DNA from: Nymphalis io
Taxonomy: Eukaryota; Arthropoda; Insecta; Lepidoptera; Nymphalidae
Length of the DNA: 64,000 nucleotides
Assembly: GCF_905147045.1 (NCBI RefSeq)
Contig: NC_065888.1
Span: 8,251,001-8,315,000, forward strand
Direction of reading: 5' to 3'
The translations under genes and the position numbers were made by a program. Positions 1 through 10,530 of the stretch are shown here, one piece after another; the stretch's first letter is position 1; every line of letters starts with the position of its first letter. The notes beneath the pieces were generated by a model, which ran no database searches, was not told where the DNA came from, and was given only the letters and a program-made list of their open reading frames with translations.

Positions 1-285
1 CTACTAGGCTAAGGCCTTCTCTCCCTTTTTGAGGAGAAGGTTTGGAGCTTATTCCACCACGCTGCTCCAATGCGGGTTGGTAGATTCTGCCACATGTGTA
101 TTTTGCAGAATTTCAGTGAAATTAGACACATGCAGGTTTCCTCACTATGTTTTCCTTCACCATAAAGCACAAGATGAATTATAATCACAAATTAGGCACA
201 TGAAAATTCAGTGGTGCTTGTCCGTGCTTGAACCCACGATTATCGGTTAAGATTCAGGAGTTCTTACCACTGGGCCATCTCGGCT
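1..285 (-). mobile_element. SINE1 copy, cut by the window edge
   Basis: This is a tRNA-derived SINE in minus orientation. Its tRNA-like head lies at about 205-285, where the complement carries an A box (TGGCCCAGTGG) and a diverged B box region. The body holds blocks shared with the copies at 15.2 and 31.4 kb, including GTGGAATAAGCTCCAA and AAACCTGCATGTGTC. Its 3' end (near CAGCAGTGGGACATT in complete copies) lies outside the window. It is well conserved, so probably fairly recent. It encodes no protein and would depend on LINE machinery. Confidence 0.85.
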
Positions 286-1304
286 ATGTGTGTTTATATA
301 ACATATTAATTCCTTGCTATAATAATAGCGAGCGTTTCTTTCTCGATAATATTTCGAGTTACTGTGGAAGATTGTGATTTTTTAAGTATTTATTTCTTGG
401 TTTTTCATGGCAGTGACTTTGTGATTTTCAGTTAATTGCGTTTTAGAAATCAATTTTTATTTAAGAATATATCAAAAATATTCATAAAGTAAAATTAATA
501 GTTTTTTCATTATATCAATTCATGAAAATGTTTTACCTTAATTTAATTACTTTCTCCTTTTATGTTGCATGAAGTAATTCTAACATATAAAAAATTTATA
601 TAATATGCTAAGTTGGTGGTATTACTCTCGGTAAATTAAAATAAAATAATATATTGGTAGGTCATTGTTCAGACTTGTCTAAGTCGATGCCAACCACGCA
701 TGATTGTCGTTTAACGTTCGTATTTGCCGTTTATTGTGTCCCTTTACGCAATCAAATATCAACAATTCTGTGACTTTGCTATGTAGCACTTTTTAATATG
801 AGATTTGTTCGATATGTGGACTAACTGACTTAAAAAAGACAAAGAAAAATATTTAATTTGTCATATTATAAGAAATGTACTTGCAATGTCTTTGTTCTGC
901 AACTATAATTATATACATTAATTAAATTTGTAAATTATTAAACACGGACTTATATATGAGTTATATTTAATTATTTGTGTCTAAAACTAGACTATACGAG
1001 TTATATTTAATTATTTGTGACTATAATCGCGGTATAAAGGCGAAGCAAATTAAATGCGTAGCAACTGATAGTACTGGAGCCGGTGAACTGTGGGCTCAAG
1101 TGCTGTTCATTTAATGGTATAGCGAAAAGCGTCACCGTTCTCCATTTCACATTAAAAATGTAAAGAGTAAAGTAAAATGAATATTGAAATTTTATACTGC
1201 CATAATAATGTAGTGAGCTTTTATGTCGTGACACTGTTAATTTGATTTTGACGTTATATCAATTACTTTGTAGTGTGTTAATAAATAATGGCTTTATTGA
1301 TTTT
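286..1304. other. AT-rich sequence with no recognised feature
   Basis: I see no gene, repeat-family block or structured RNA here. A short direct duplication is visible: ACGAGTTATATTTAATTATT near 997-1016 echoes GAGTTATATTTAATTATTTG near 958-977. The 75-codon reverse frame at 1007-1234 has low-complexity composition and no recognisable motif, so I do not call it a gene. Confidence 0.5.
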
Positions 1305-1850
1305 GACTGCCTCGTTGGTCTAATTGCTAGTTTATAAAGGTGACTTCCCACTGTGCACGATTCTGCGGATTATTCACGCACGTCCGACGACCACGGAAAA
1401 CCACGCACCATAACGAGGCTCTGCCAACGGTGCGTGTCAGTCGGTGTTGGTCTTGAGATTCGAAGCAATTTTGACATTCAAAAATGCAAAGTAATAGAAA
1501 ACGTATCGCTACCGCTACGGCACTCGCACTGCACCTTTGAAGTTATCGACTCGCGACACATTCGACACACCATCACGGACTTGTCTGTCATTCAACAGAC
1601 GATACGTCACTTCCCACGGTGCGTCGGTGTACGTCGGTGGGCGCTGGTCAACGTTCGTCCGTGATAAATGTCACGCACCGTGAGAAGCAATCCCTTAACA
1701 ATGCCAACCAGTTCTGGGGTTTTTATGACAAGAAATTCTTATTTGAAACTAGAATATTGAAAACAGGCAGTGTTTACACTTCCGTACCATGAAAAGCATG
1801 AAAAGCCGTTGGATTAGAGCTTGAACTCAATCATATCGTATAGTAAGAGA
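1305..1850 (+). mobile_element. SINE2 copy split by a GC-rich insertion
   Basis: The SINE2 head is at 1305-1342 (GACTGCCTCGTTGGTCTA). The body resumes at about 1695-1850, with blocks matching complete copies: a GGTTTTT run, GGCAGTGTTTACACTTCC and AAAAGCCGTTGG. Between them lies about 350 bp of GC-rich sequence absent from every other SINE2 copy here. The B box region of the head has been lost at the junction. The 3' half of the SINE is degraded and truncated. Confidence 0.7.
1343..1694. mobile_element. GC-rich insertion in SINE2, MITE-like candidate
   Basis: Composition is close to 50% GC in a strongly AT-rich neighbourhood. The ends are imperfect inverted repeats: left CTTCCCACTGTGCACGA (about 1345-1362), and on the complement of the right end CTTCTCACGGTGCGTGA (about 1671-1687), 13 of 17 matching. 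The motif recurs internally as CACTTCCCACGGTGCGTC (1609-1626) and CCAACGGTGCGTGTCAG (1424-1440). The right edge abuts TTAA (1693-1696) and the left edge lies next to TTATAA, which loosely suggests a TTAA-targeting (piggyBac-like) element, but no clean TSD is visible. A 103-codon plus-strand frame at 1353-1664 has no motif I recognise and is probably a by-product of high GC content. Confidence 0.45.
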
Positions 1851-1974
1851 AAATAATATATTTATATAACATAGGTAATGTAACATTCTACTTCTAAACT
1901 AATTCATACTTGATATTTGAAGGATTTTATAGAGGATTAATTTTCAGAGAGCTGCTACTTGATCTATGTTATAA

Positions 1975-2360
1975 TAAATATAAATTTATTTATTTATTTA
2001 TTTAGAATCACCAACATGACATATAGTAATAATTAAAAATTAAAAGTTTACAAATTAATATATCTAAGGTTAAAAGTATGGCTACTTATAAGTAACCACG
2101 ACGAGCAAAAATGACACTAAGCATCTAAAATAAAAATGAAAGAAAATAAAAATAAATTTAACACAATTTGGAAGTATAAAATGATACATAAGTGGTATTA
2201 ATATTACAATGCTACTTAGAAACTATATAATAACAAAGTAAAAACAAATAAAACAGAGATCAGTTGTTATGAGCCAATAACGTACACCTTAAATTCAATA
2301 AAATTAAATTCAACATAAGAGTCTTAAATTTTACAAGCTTATTTGAAAATATAATATATA
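1975..2360. repeat. (TTTA)n tract and AT-rich flank
   Basis: A (TTTA)n microsatellite at about 1984-2004 is followed by AATCACCAACATGACA and low-complexity AT-rich sequence. A simple-repeat head followed by a short unique block is typical of a LINE 3' end in minus orientation, but no coding remnant is present to confirm it. Confidence 0.35.
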
Positions 2361-2361
2361 T

Positions 2362-2645
2362 TACTGGTGGTAGGGCTTTGTGCAAGCTCGTCTGGGTAGG
2401 TACCACCCACTCATCAGATATTCTACCGCAAAACAGCAGTACTTGGTATTGTTGTGTTCCGGTTTGAAGGTTGAGTGAGCCAGTATAATTACAGGCACAA
2501 GGGACATAAAATCTTAGTTCCCAAGGTTGGTGGCGCATTGGATATGTAAGCGATGGTTGACATTTCTTACAATGCCAATGTCTAAGAGCGTTGGTGACCA
2601 CTTACCATCAGGTGGCCCATATGCTCGTCCGCCTTCCTATTCTAT
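2362..2645 (+). repeat. Family C dispersed repeat
   Basis: Nearly full-length copy of the family. Recognisable blocks in order are GGGCTTTGTGCAAGCTCGTC, GGTAGGTACCACCCACTC, ATATTCTACCGC, GGCACAAGGGACATAAAATC, TTGGTGGCGCATTGG and ACCATCAGGTGGCCC. The same order recurs at 16.0, 18.5, 58.6 and 60.4 kb. The reverse strand holds an open frame (2260-2601) that recurs in other copies; it is a property of the repeat rather than evidence of a host gene. The autonomous partner is not visible. Confidence 0.8.
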
Positions 2646-3199
2646 AAGTAATGAGTTATACAGTCTGAATAATCTATTAATGTGGGAGTATAAACCTATG
2701 TTAGACTTAGACGTGTAAGTGCAAAAAGGAATGTACTTATCAACACGAGGGGACTTTAATGGGAAGTTTATTCTTAATGTAGAAATTAATTGTAAGCAAT
2801 CGATTTTAGAATTAACCACGCCATGAAAAAAAGACGAATAAACTTCTACGTATCGGTATCTTCTGCGTAGAGTATCCAATTTGTAGTACTATATACGGTT
2901 ATAGTAGCTAGTTGCTTATTAAATTTTTCACTGTAGCAAAGATGCCAAAGTAATCTTTTCTAGATTCGTTAAATGTTTTTCTTGTAAATTTCATTATGGG
3001 GTTTCCATATAATACTACAATATTCAAGGCAGCTCCAAAGTAGCAGACAAATTAATATTATTTTAAAAAAATCTAAAAAATCACGCTTTACAGTGGAATA
3101 ATCATATTACCAAGTGCAATGTCCAAACAAATCATCCAGTCAAAATCGGTTGACTAGAATTTAAGTATCACATTAATGTACTGTCAACTGAATTACATA
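2646..3199. other. AT-rich sequence with no gene seen
   Basis: Nothing recognisable except the left TSD (TGAATTACATA, 3189-3199) of the following SINE2 insertion. The short open frames around 2637-2879 have no motif and biased composition. Confidence 0.5.
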
Positions 3200-3661
3200 A
3201 TAATAATAATAATAATATATCATATGGCCCGCGTGATAGTTAAGTTACCCCTGTTAAAAGGAAGATATAAAAAAAGATACAAAAAAATAATAATAATGTC
3301 CTCCAGACCGATTTTGGCCACGGCGGCCAATCTTAAGAGAGATTAGCCAACTACGCAGGAGATATTATAGTGCACAAGTGTGTGCGCAAACACAGGTGCA
3401 CTCTCAATTCCCTTACTCTCATAATCCGATGGGACGGCAATCCGACACGACCGGAAAGAGTTCAGGCGCAGGACCAACGGCTTTACGTGCTTTCCGAGGC
3501 AAGGGAGTGTATACACTTCCAACTTCCACACTCCGGGCTGTTACTGAGAATTTTCTGACAGAAAAACCCAATATATAACATTTTATTGGCCCGACCTGGG
3601 AATTGAACCCAGGACCTCCCGGTCTGCGGCCTTATATCAAGCCACTAGACCAACGAGGCAG
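3200..3661 (-). mobile_element. SINE2 copy with perfect TSD and 3' extension
   Basis: The full SINE2 body lies at about 3290-3661 in minus orientation. The head includes the complement of GGTTCAATTCCCAGGTCGGG and ends at the complement of CTGCCTCGTTGGTCTAGTGG. An 11-bp TSD (TGAATTACATA) is exact at 3189-3199 and 3662-3672. Between the body's own (AAT)n tail at about 3286-3297 and the left TSD is about 85 bp of additional sequence, bounded on its far side by another (AAT)n run (3198-3215). The two TSD copies therefore enclose SINE plus extension. Confidence 0.8.
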
Positions 3662-3672
3662 TGAATTACATA

Positions 3673-5560
3673 TTATATTATATACACGGTTTCGAAATCA
3701 TATTTACGATAAATCGATAGATTTGTAAATCTAATGTAAAGCGTGTAAAGATAAACAATATTAATATTTAGTATTATTTGCGTTACGTTTCTAATATGGT
3801 TCTCATCGTGTGTCATCTGACGTGATCAGTCTTTCACATGACTAAAAAGAAGTATGTATAAGCACTGGGAAGGCTAACTTGGTAGATACTTATAGATTTA
3901 TACTTACTTTTGTGTCCTTATATTCAATTAAAATATCTCTGATTAAAACACAAATTGTAACTTACAAAATTGACGAGAATGATATGTTCTATGTATTATG
4001 AATATTACATACACACGAGCATATTAAAAGCAAGTAACTCCTGTTGTAATAACACATACATAATAAGGCAATGTCAAAAGGGAGAAGTGGAACGAAGTTA
4101 CAAACGTCTTCGTGTATACCCCAGCGGCAGGCAGTTAAGCAACAATCTCACAAAGGACACGTATACAAGCTACATTCTGAAACTGCGCTGAGAAGGCAAC
4201 CAGCCACGTGAGATTCGAGCTATAAGACGTGCTTCGCATGCTTTCATCTCACTGACCTGCACGCTCTCATAGGATACTTGTATTAGTAAGCTTTTGTACC
4301 CTGTTTTAGATACTGTGATATTTTATAATATTATATCAGTTTTTAATTATACAATCATGAAATAGTGAACAACTTAATATACACATACATATACAATATA
4401 AACATAACACCATATTTGGTGTTAACCAAGCTATTGCTTGATCAACCCAAAGCTTTGCTCATATATTATACTATTTAATAAGTGATCCATTATTTCTGAA
4501 AAATACACAACTAACAAAATTAAATTAACTTTTTATTTATAAAGAAACATACTGTATAATTAAATACACTGTATAATATACAACCAAAACACAACAACAG
4601 CATAAAGCGTGATGATGATGATGATTGACGGAAATACTGTCGTATTTTTAAAATTCTTTAGGTTTTTTTCAAAACTGTTTTATTAATTTAATTCACATTA
4701 AACATCAGTCACCAAGCGTGTATTAAATATAGCTAATAATATCTACGACATTCCCAAAGCTGAATTTAGAAAACAAATGACCGCAATTATTTCCGTTAGC
4801 TTGTAACGACGGTGTAGAGAGCCGAAACCCGCCACGTTGACGAGGCGGCCAGAGCGTGCCGCCAGACAGAGGCAGGCAATTACCACAATTTGCAATTAAT
4901 TACTTCACAAGTGACCACAGCATACTCCTACATATAATTAGATTCGACAACAAATAACTATATTTCATTTAAATTTTATTAGCCATTTACCGTAGTTTTG
5001 TTTTTATAGATAAAATATTTTACCGTAATATATAATAATAGATTGTTGTTGTCGAGGATTCGTTTTTGAACCTTTCAGAATACTTAAATTTGTATTGAAA
5101 TGTTTTTTTTTATAATTTAAAAATAGACTAAATGAAACGTTTATTAAAAAATGTTATTGTGTCTATATTTATATTACTTTATTATTAAGTACTATTTTTA
5201 AATGATCCAAAATTATATCTTTTTACTGTAAGTCTAAAACTATGTTCGTCACAAATATAAAATAAATTGAATGAGACATGGCCCTGTCTTTATAGGATAT
5301 ATAAATTTAAAAAAACTGACGCAATATGTCGTGGAAGACACGTAAATAATATTATCAAATAAATTTAAAATAACAATCTTATTTTATCATGATATACTAA
5401 GAGTGCGAATGCGTATGGATGTGGATCTATAAGGCAAAAGGAAATACCGAATTAAACTATATTATTAACTAGCCTATTAGAGTATAGCATCTGCAATAAA
5501 ACAATGACTGAATCAAACTGTCACCAGAGATACAGATGAATGAAAGAATTTATACGTTTT
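3673..5560. other. AT-rich sequence with two GC-richer patches
   Basis: No gene is recognisable. Patch one (about 4085-4270) is near 48% GC and includes CCAGCCACGTGAG with an E-box-like CACGTG. Patch two (about 4800-4880) is CpG-rich, with GAGGCGGCCAGAGCGTGCCG. A (GAT)n run lies at 4611-4625. Either patch could be a conserved non-coding element, but sequence alone cannot show that. The segment 4848-4900 resembles an inverted block at 55365-55412. Confidence 0.35.
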
Positions 5561-5561
5561 T

Positions 5562-5740
5562 ATGTTATAGGTATGAGGACGAGCAAATGGGTCACCTGAT
5601 GTTAAGTGGTCATCACTGCCCATTGGCGATGTAAGAAATATTAACCATTCCTTACATGCCACCAACCTTGGAAACTATGATGTTATGTTCCCTTATATAC
5701 TTTTGATTTTGAAAGAAAATAACACTGCATCGACCACAAA
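5562..5740 (-). repeat. Family C fragment
   Basis: Minus-oriented 3' half of family C: GGTCACCTGATGTTAAGTGG, CCCATTGGCGATGTAAG and CCACCAACCTTGG are complements of the family's terminal blocks. The far half is degraded, with only a trace of the polymorphic middle (GACCACAAAACAA). Confidence 0.65.
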
Positions 5741-7440
5741 ACAAAGGTGAAAGCAGAAAATATAATAAGGTCATAAGTAGATGTTTTTAGTTAATTATAA
5801 GAATGTAAATATTTCAGTTATGTGTGTAGAAGTATAGTAATAAACATAAAAAAATTCAATTATTACAAATAACATTAAATAAGAGCGACATATATATCCG
5901 TGCTGAGACAGTAATTTCCGTAAAAAGTCGTTCATTACCGTCAACAATAGACAATTCTAAAAACTTGTAGCGCGGAACAATGGTTCGTTCGTTGCGACAA
6001 AGCTCTGATCCCGCAATTGTTACTCTTAACATTTCCTAACTATATGATAGGATGTGACTTAACTCATAAACTTAGAATACAGCTGTTGTAAATAATTTTG
6101 TTTATTCACAATTTAAATAAAAATAAACTTCAGTCGGTGTTCAGCCAACGGCAAGGCAAATATGTTTAGGTACGAACACTACAAAAATAAATAATTAGAT
6201 ATTGTAACAAATATTTAATTTAAGTTTTAGTTTTATTGTAAATATAATGTTTTTTTAAACCTATTATACATTAGTGGTAAATAAGTTATGGAGTAGCTCT
6301 TCTAACCGCGCTTAGACAGTGTTGCTTAGAAAACAGTTTTTTTTTAATTTAGTTACATGTTACTTAAATTATAATTCAATGAAATAAGAGTTATTTAAAT
6401 CGGTTCACAATCATGAAGCTGAAGAAACATATACATAAAAAATACGGTCAAATTGATAACCTTCCCCTTTTTTACTCCGGCTAATAATGAGCTATAAAAG
6501 AAAATTTTAAAACATCGGTGGTGAAATAATCTCCAGCGTTACTGTGTGCAAATTACATAAATATATACTTTACCTTCTTCTTAAACTTAATAAGTAAAGT
6601 ATTTTTATAGTAAGTGTTAGTAAAAAAAGGTATACGGTAAACAAAATAACAATAAATAAAACGTCATTTATAAAAACTAAAAATGTGAAAGAACACTGTG
6701 GAATTTTTAAAAAAGCATTTTTTATCGTTAGCCAAAGTAAAATGGAGGAGAACATTTCAAATCACTCTGAAGCTTAATATTTCGCAAATGAAGCAAAAAT
6801 TATTCAAACGATAATCGTGGATAGTGTGCCTGAAATGTATTGATCACCTTTACTTTAAAAATGTTTAATCTCATGTCAATCAAAACTCTTTTAATATTAT
6901 TTAAAATATTTTTGCTTTAATCAAGCCTCATTAAACGAAACTATATTTTTGATTATAATTAAATATTTATGGCCTTATATAATTATATATAGACGTTAAA
7001 ACGAATGATTAGTTAAACATTGATTTCTTTCTTTCATTATTGATTTGCCATTTGAAAGAAGAAGACGGGTAATATTCAAAATATAATAATGAGTGTATTA
7101 TTTTTTTAACTTCAGTATTACTGACTAACCTAACACTGATACAATATAACATATTACACTGATACAATCTACGTATAAATTGTAATTATTGTTAATCACG
7201 GAATAAAAAACGAATTCTATTATATATTACTTGAGTAAGTTATCATAATCATATTTTTTATTTCGTTTTCATTAATTTATTTTATAACTTTTACTTTATC
7301 AAATAAATTGACGATCGAATTGTTATTTACAAGTGTAAAGACGAATTATATTGGCGCTAGTTAGTATAAATATTTATGGTCATCTAATTGTATAGTACAA
7401 CTATTTGTCTATAAATAAGAAACCAATACATTAATAGAAA
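5741..7440. other. AT-rich sequence with no recognised feature
   Basis: Long AT-rich stretch. Short moderately GC-rich words occur near 5970-6020 (TTCGTTCGTTGCGACAAAGC). No repeat-family block, structured RNA or convincing reading frame is visible. Confidence 0.5.
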
Positions 7441-7454
7441 AAGGAGGACATACC

Positions 7455-7600
7455 CATAATTGACATTGCTTCTTAGCGAGACAGCCCCTCAGCCGGAGCC
7501 TGGCTGCACGATTTACAACGACCGACCGTGTCTGATTTCGACACTGCAGGAGTATTTCCTTTGTGACACTAGCGACTCAAAGGCTTTATTGGAAATCTAA
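7455..7600. other. GC-richer patch, possible exon, weakly supported
   Basis: A block of about 145 bp at roughly 50% GC in AT-rich surroundings. On the plus strand a frame of about 47 codons reads through it, passing TAPQPEPGCTIYNDRPCL and ending at a TAA near 7598-7600. A pyrimidine-AG sequence (TTGCTTCTTAG) precedes it. Other reverse frames are also open for 25-40 codons, which is expected for any GC-rich patch of this size. I do not recognise the peptide. It may be a small exon or a non-coding conserved block. Confidence 0.15.
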
Positions 7601-8650
7601 TTCTTTGCCAAGCACGTATTAAGAAAGATTAAGTATTTTACGCTCCAAGAAATTACAAATTTACATAGTATTTCACAGTTAATGTAATATAATGGATTCC
7701 AACACAGCGAATGGGAAGCGAGGCTGAAGTATAGCTCTTACATTGTCATTTTGTACGTTAATAGTAAAAATGTATTCGTATGCAGGAAGTTCATGTGTTT
7801 TATTGAATAATATACGAGTATTAAGTATTTTCCATCCAACAAATAATCCAATGCTGCGGTACATTAGGTAATACCGACATATCCAAGGCAATTTCTTATT
7901 TTCGGTAAACTTACTTTAGCAAATAGTTTCCATATGAAAATAGATTCAATTTGCATTTTAATGTACTGTACGCAAAAGGATTTCTCGTTTAAACGATTTT
8001 ATTAGAAAGAAAATTTTATAACTAGATTTTATTAGTCTTTGATCTATAGAAAAAGTATGATCCACTTATTTTTGATTACCCGCCCCGATTTCGCACGTGT
8101 ACAATTAAGGATTTAATTTATATATATAAATAGACACAAATTAAGTATTAAGTAAATAAGCCAGCCAATCTCTCCGCTCGTAATGTACTAATACATTTTA
8201 CTGCTCTTTTTTCTCATTCCAATAAAATTCAAATGCCGTGTTTTTGATAAAGATCGACAGTCAATACAGCGTGACTAATATAAATTATTATTCATTTTAT
8301 ACCATTTTTTTTTAAATAAACTTGTAAATACTGCGACTTGTTTAAATAAAACTTTCATATAAATGTATGTTTTATCGATCGCAGCGTTCGCTTGAAAACC
8401 TCGGACCAATAATTTATTCTTCGACTACAGTGATATAATATGTACTACGAGTACTTGAAAAAATATTCATATCACCTTTTCATGATATACACTTTACTTA
8501 CTTATTGATGTTTTGTATTTATTAATCTTATAAAATATTATTAAATGTCATCTTTTTGTACGATTCACGATGTGCAACTTTTGCGTGACGAATGTACGGT
8601 ATTTATTTGATATATTTTCCGACTCTCTCTCTACTTATTGCTACCATAAT
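7601..8650. other. AT-rich sequence with no recognised feature
   Basis: Nothing beyond AT-rich unique sequence is visible. The reverse frame at 7679-7891 has no recognisable domain. Confidence 0.5.
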
Positions 8651-8654
8651 AAAA

Positions 8655-8870
8655 TATATTTAAAACTCTCGTCTTAGGTAGACGGCTTTCAGCTTATTCC
8701 ACCACGCTGCTCCGTGCGAGTTAGCGAATGAATTTATCAGACACATGCAGGTTTCCTCACGATATTTACTTACAACGACGAGCATGAGATGAATTATAAA
8801 CAATTTTAGTACATGAAAATGCAATGACGCTTGACGGATTTGAACTTGCTTTCTTTGGTTGATATTTACT
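8655..8870 (-). mobile_element. SINE1 relic
   Basis: The minus-oriented body retains AGCTTATTCCACCACGCTGC, CACATGCAGGTTTCCTCACG and GAGCATGAGATGAATTATAA. The head is badly eroded and neither Pol III box is intact, so this copy should be transcriptionally dead. The extreme 3' end is missing. Confidence 0.75.
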
Positions 8871-9690
8871 TTACTATACATACTGGCATATTTTGCTTAA
8901 CTTACTAAGATAATCTAAATTTTAAGGTTTTAAAATTATCATTTTCAAATTAATATGTTTTCTTTACAAACATATATATAACCATAGTTTGTTTGAAAGT
9001 ATTAAAGCAATATATCACAATAAAAAAACAGAAATATATGATTCGATGTAATTTACGAGCGTAACCGAGTCGCAGACTAGGGGTGACATCCATCAACCCT
9101 GTACATTCGTCACGTAAGCGAACCGTAAATCGTTACTGATGTCAAGGGCACTCGTATTGATATAAAAATATTGATAGTTTTTTTTGTTATTATATCTTAA
9201 AATATCAACGCTTCCTTTTAAAATAAAAAGTTTCTATGACAATATTTTTTTTAAAAAGGTAAACTGAGCTCGAATTTAGTAATTATTTCAAACATTAAAC
9301 ATCAATTACTTATAGAGTGACATAGTCTATTTTAGGACTAAGCTCTTTAAATGTTGACTTTTAAAACAAACATAAAGTTCATGTTAAATTAATATTTCTA
9401 TATATTTGTCTTAAATTCAATTTAATAATTTTAAAATAAAGCTATTTATTTTCTAGTAAGCATATCCTTTGTACTTAAGTAATTCTCAGAAAAGTAATTT
9501 TAACAGGACAATCTTTTAGACAGCGTTTTTTGCTTTAAATTTGTAATGTGTATTTTGTTCTTTTTATTTTAATTTTGTATTTTATAAAAATGTAATAAAT
9601 ATAAATAAATAAATACTTAATAATTAATAAAACAATTCTAACTTCCCATTATCTGTATATACTCTTACGTTATAAATAAAGTTTTTTATT
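8871..9690. other. AT-rich sequence with no recognised feature
   Basis: Only a small GC-richer patch (about 9056-9150, ACGAGCGTAACCGAGTCGC) stands out. It contains no reading frame or family block I recognise. Confidence 0.45.
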
Positions 9691-9696
9691 TTTCTT

Positions 9697-9933
9697 ATGC
9701 ACAAACGTCGAAGGATATATTATATGGGGAATATTGGAAAAGTTGAAGCCAGTATTTTGCTACGTAGAGAGCTAATAAACCCCGTGAAGACGTACACAGA
9801 ACTTGCGAGGGTGATTCCGCAACTTGATTATAACATTATTGAATATCTTTTGAAGGCAATGCTTTGTGACGATGATACTAGTAATAGTTGTTGTTTATTT
9901 ATGTGGAAGAATGTCCATTTTTTCAACGGGTAG
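9697..9933 (+). CDS. Unidentified 78-codon open frame, doubtful
   Basis: This frame is less low-complexity than most short frames in the window. Its first 55 codons include KVEASILLRRELINPV and YTELARVIPQLDYNIIEYL, with mixed charged and hydrophobic residues. I recognise no domain, signal peptide or membrane segment. No splice sites or promoter can be assigned, and the last third (CCLFMWKNVHFF) looks like random AT-rich translation. It could be an exon, a decayed transposon fragment or chance. Chance is the default. Confidence 0.12.
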   Translation: MHKRRRIYYMGNIGKVEASILLRRELINPVKTYTELARVIPQLDYNIIEYLLKAMLCDDDTSNSCCLFMWKNVHFFNG

Positions 9934-10387
9934 CAGCTTCATCACGAGTTGTACCATGACAGAATTGGTGCGATTATATTAGGTTCACTCCATATTTTTG
10001 TAAACTCAAATATTTTTAGGTCTAGTAATTTATACAGTTTTAAATATAGAATAAAATATAATGTATACAACGATTATAAATACCTACCAACTAAGCCTGA
10101 TGTTGTTAATACTCTTACAATAGTAGCTGTCGGCTGCAAGCTCACCTACATTTTATAGTCCATGGAGTGCCACGTATTAGATTTATTCATCTGAATTACG
10201 ATGTGACTAATAACCAAAATGATTTGTTTCGTATAAGAAACTATTAGATACATTGAAAAGACCTTTTATGTAAAAGTATAGCGAATAGATAGAAATGATG
10301 AATGTGAAACTTTATATATAAGGTCAAGTGACAAAATTTCGTTCAAGTAATTTTATATTCCTTATAAGTTTTGTGCTTACAATTTAT
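9934..10387. other. AT-rich sequence with no recognised feature
   Basis: No family block. The 69-codon frame at 9949-10158 is dominated by Ile, Tyr and Asn from AT-rich codons and is not called. Confidence 0.5.
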
Positions 10388-10530
10388 CTCGTAATCGGCG
10401 GTGAAGGAAAACATCAGGTAAGAAAACCTGCATGTTGCGGATGAAAATCTGCTACATGTATATCCTCCAAAACGAATGAAAAAATGAGAGAAGAACAACC
10501 CAGTAGTGGGACATTTACAAGCTGTTACTT
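10388..10530 (+). mobile_element. SINE1 3' fragment
   Basis: Only the 3' half is present: GGCGGTGAAGGAAAACATC, AAACCTGCATGTTGCGG and the terminal CAGTAGTGGGACATTTACAA followed by GCTGTTACTT. The tRNA-like head is absent, so this is a 5'-truncated or eroded copy. Confidence 0.75.

Noticed and set aside
1353..1664. 103-codon frame in the GC-rich insertion
   Set aside because: No motif, no start context, and the composition is explained by GC-rich mobile DNA with internal inverted motifs.
3345..3580. Short overlapping frames on both strands
   Set aside because: All lie within the SINE2 body.
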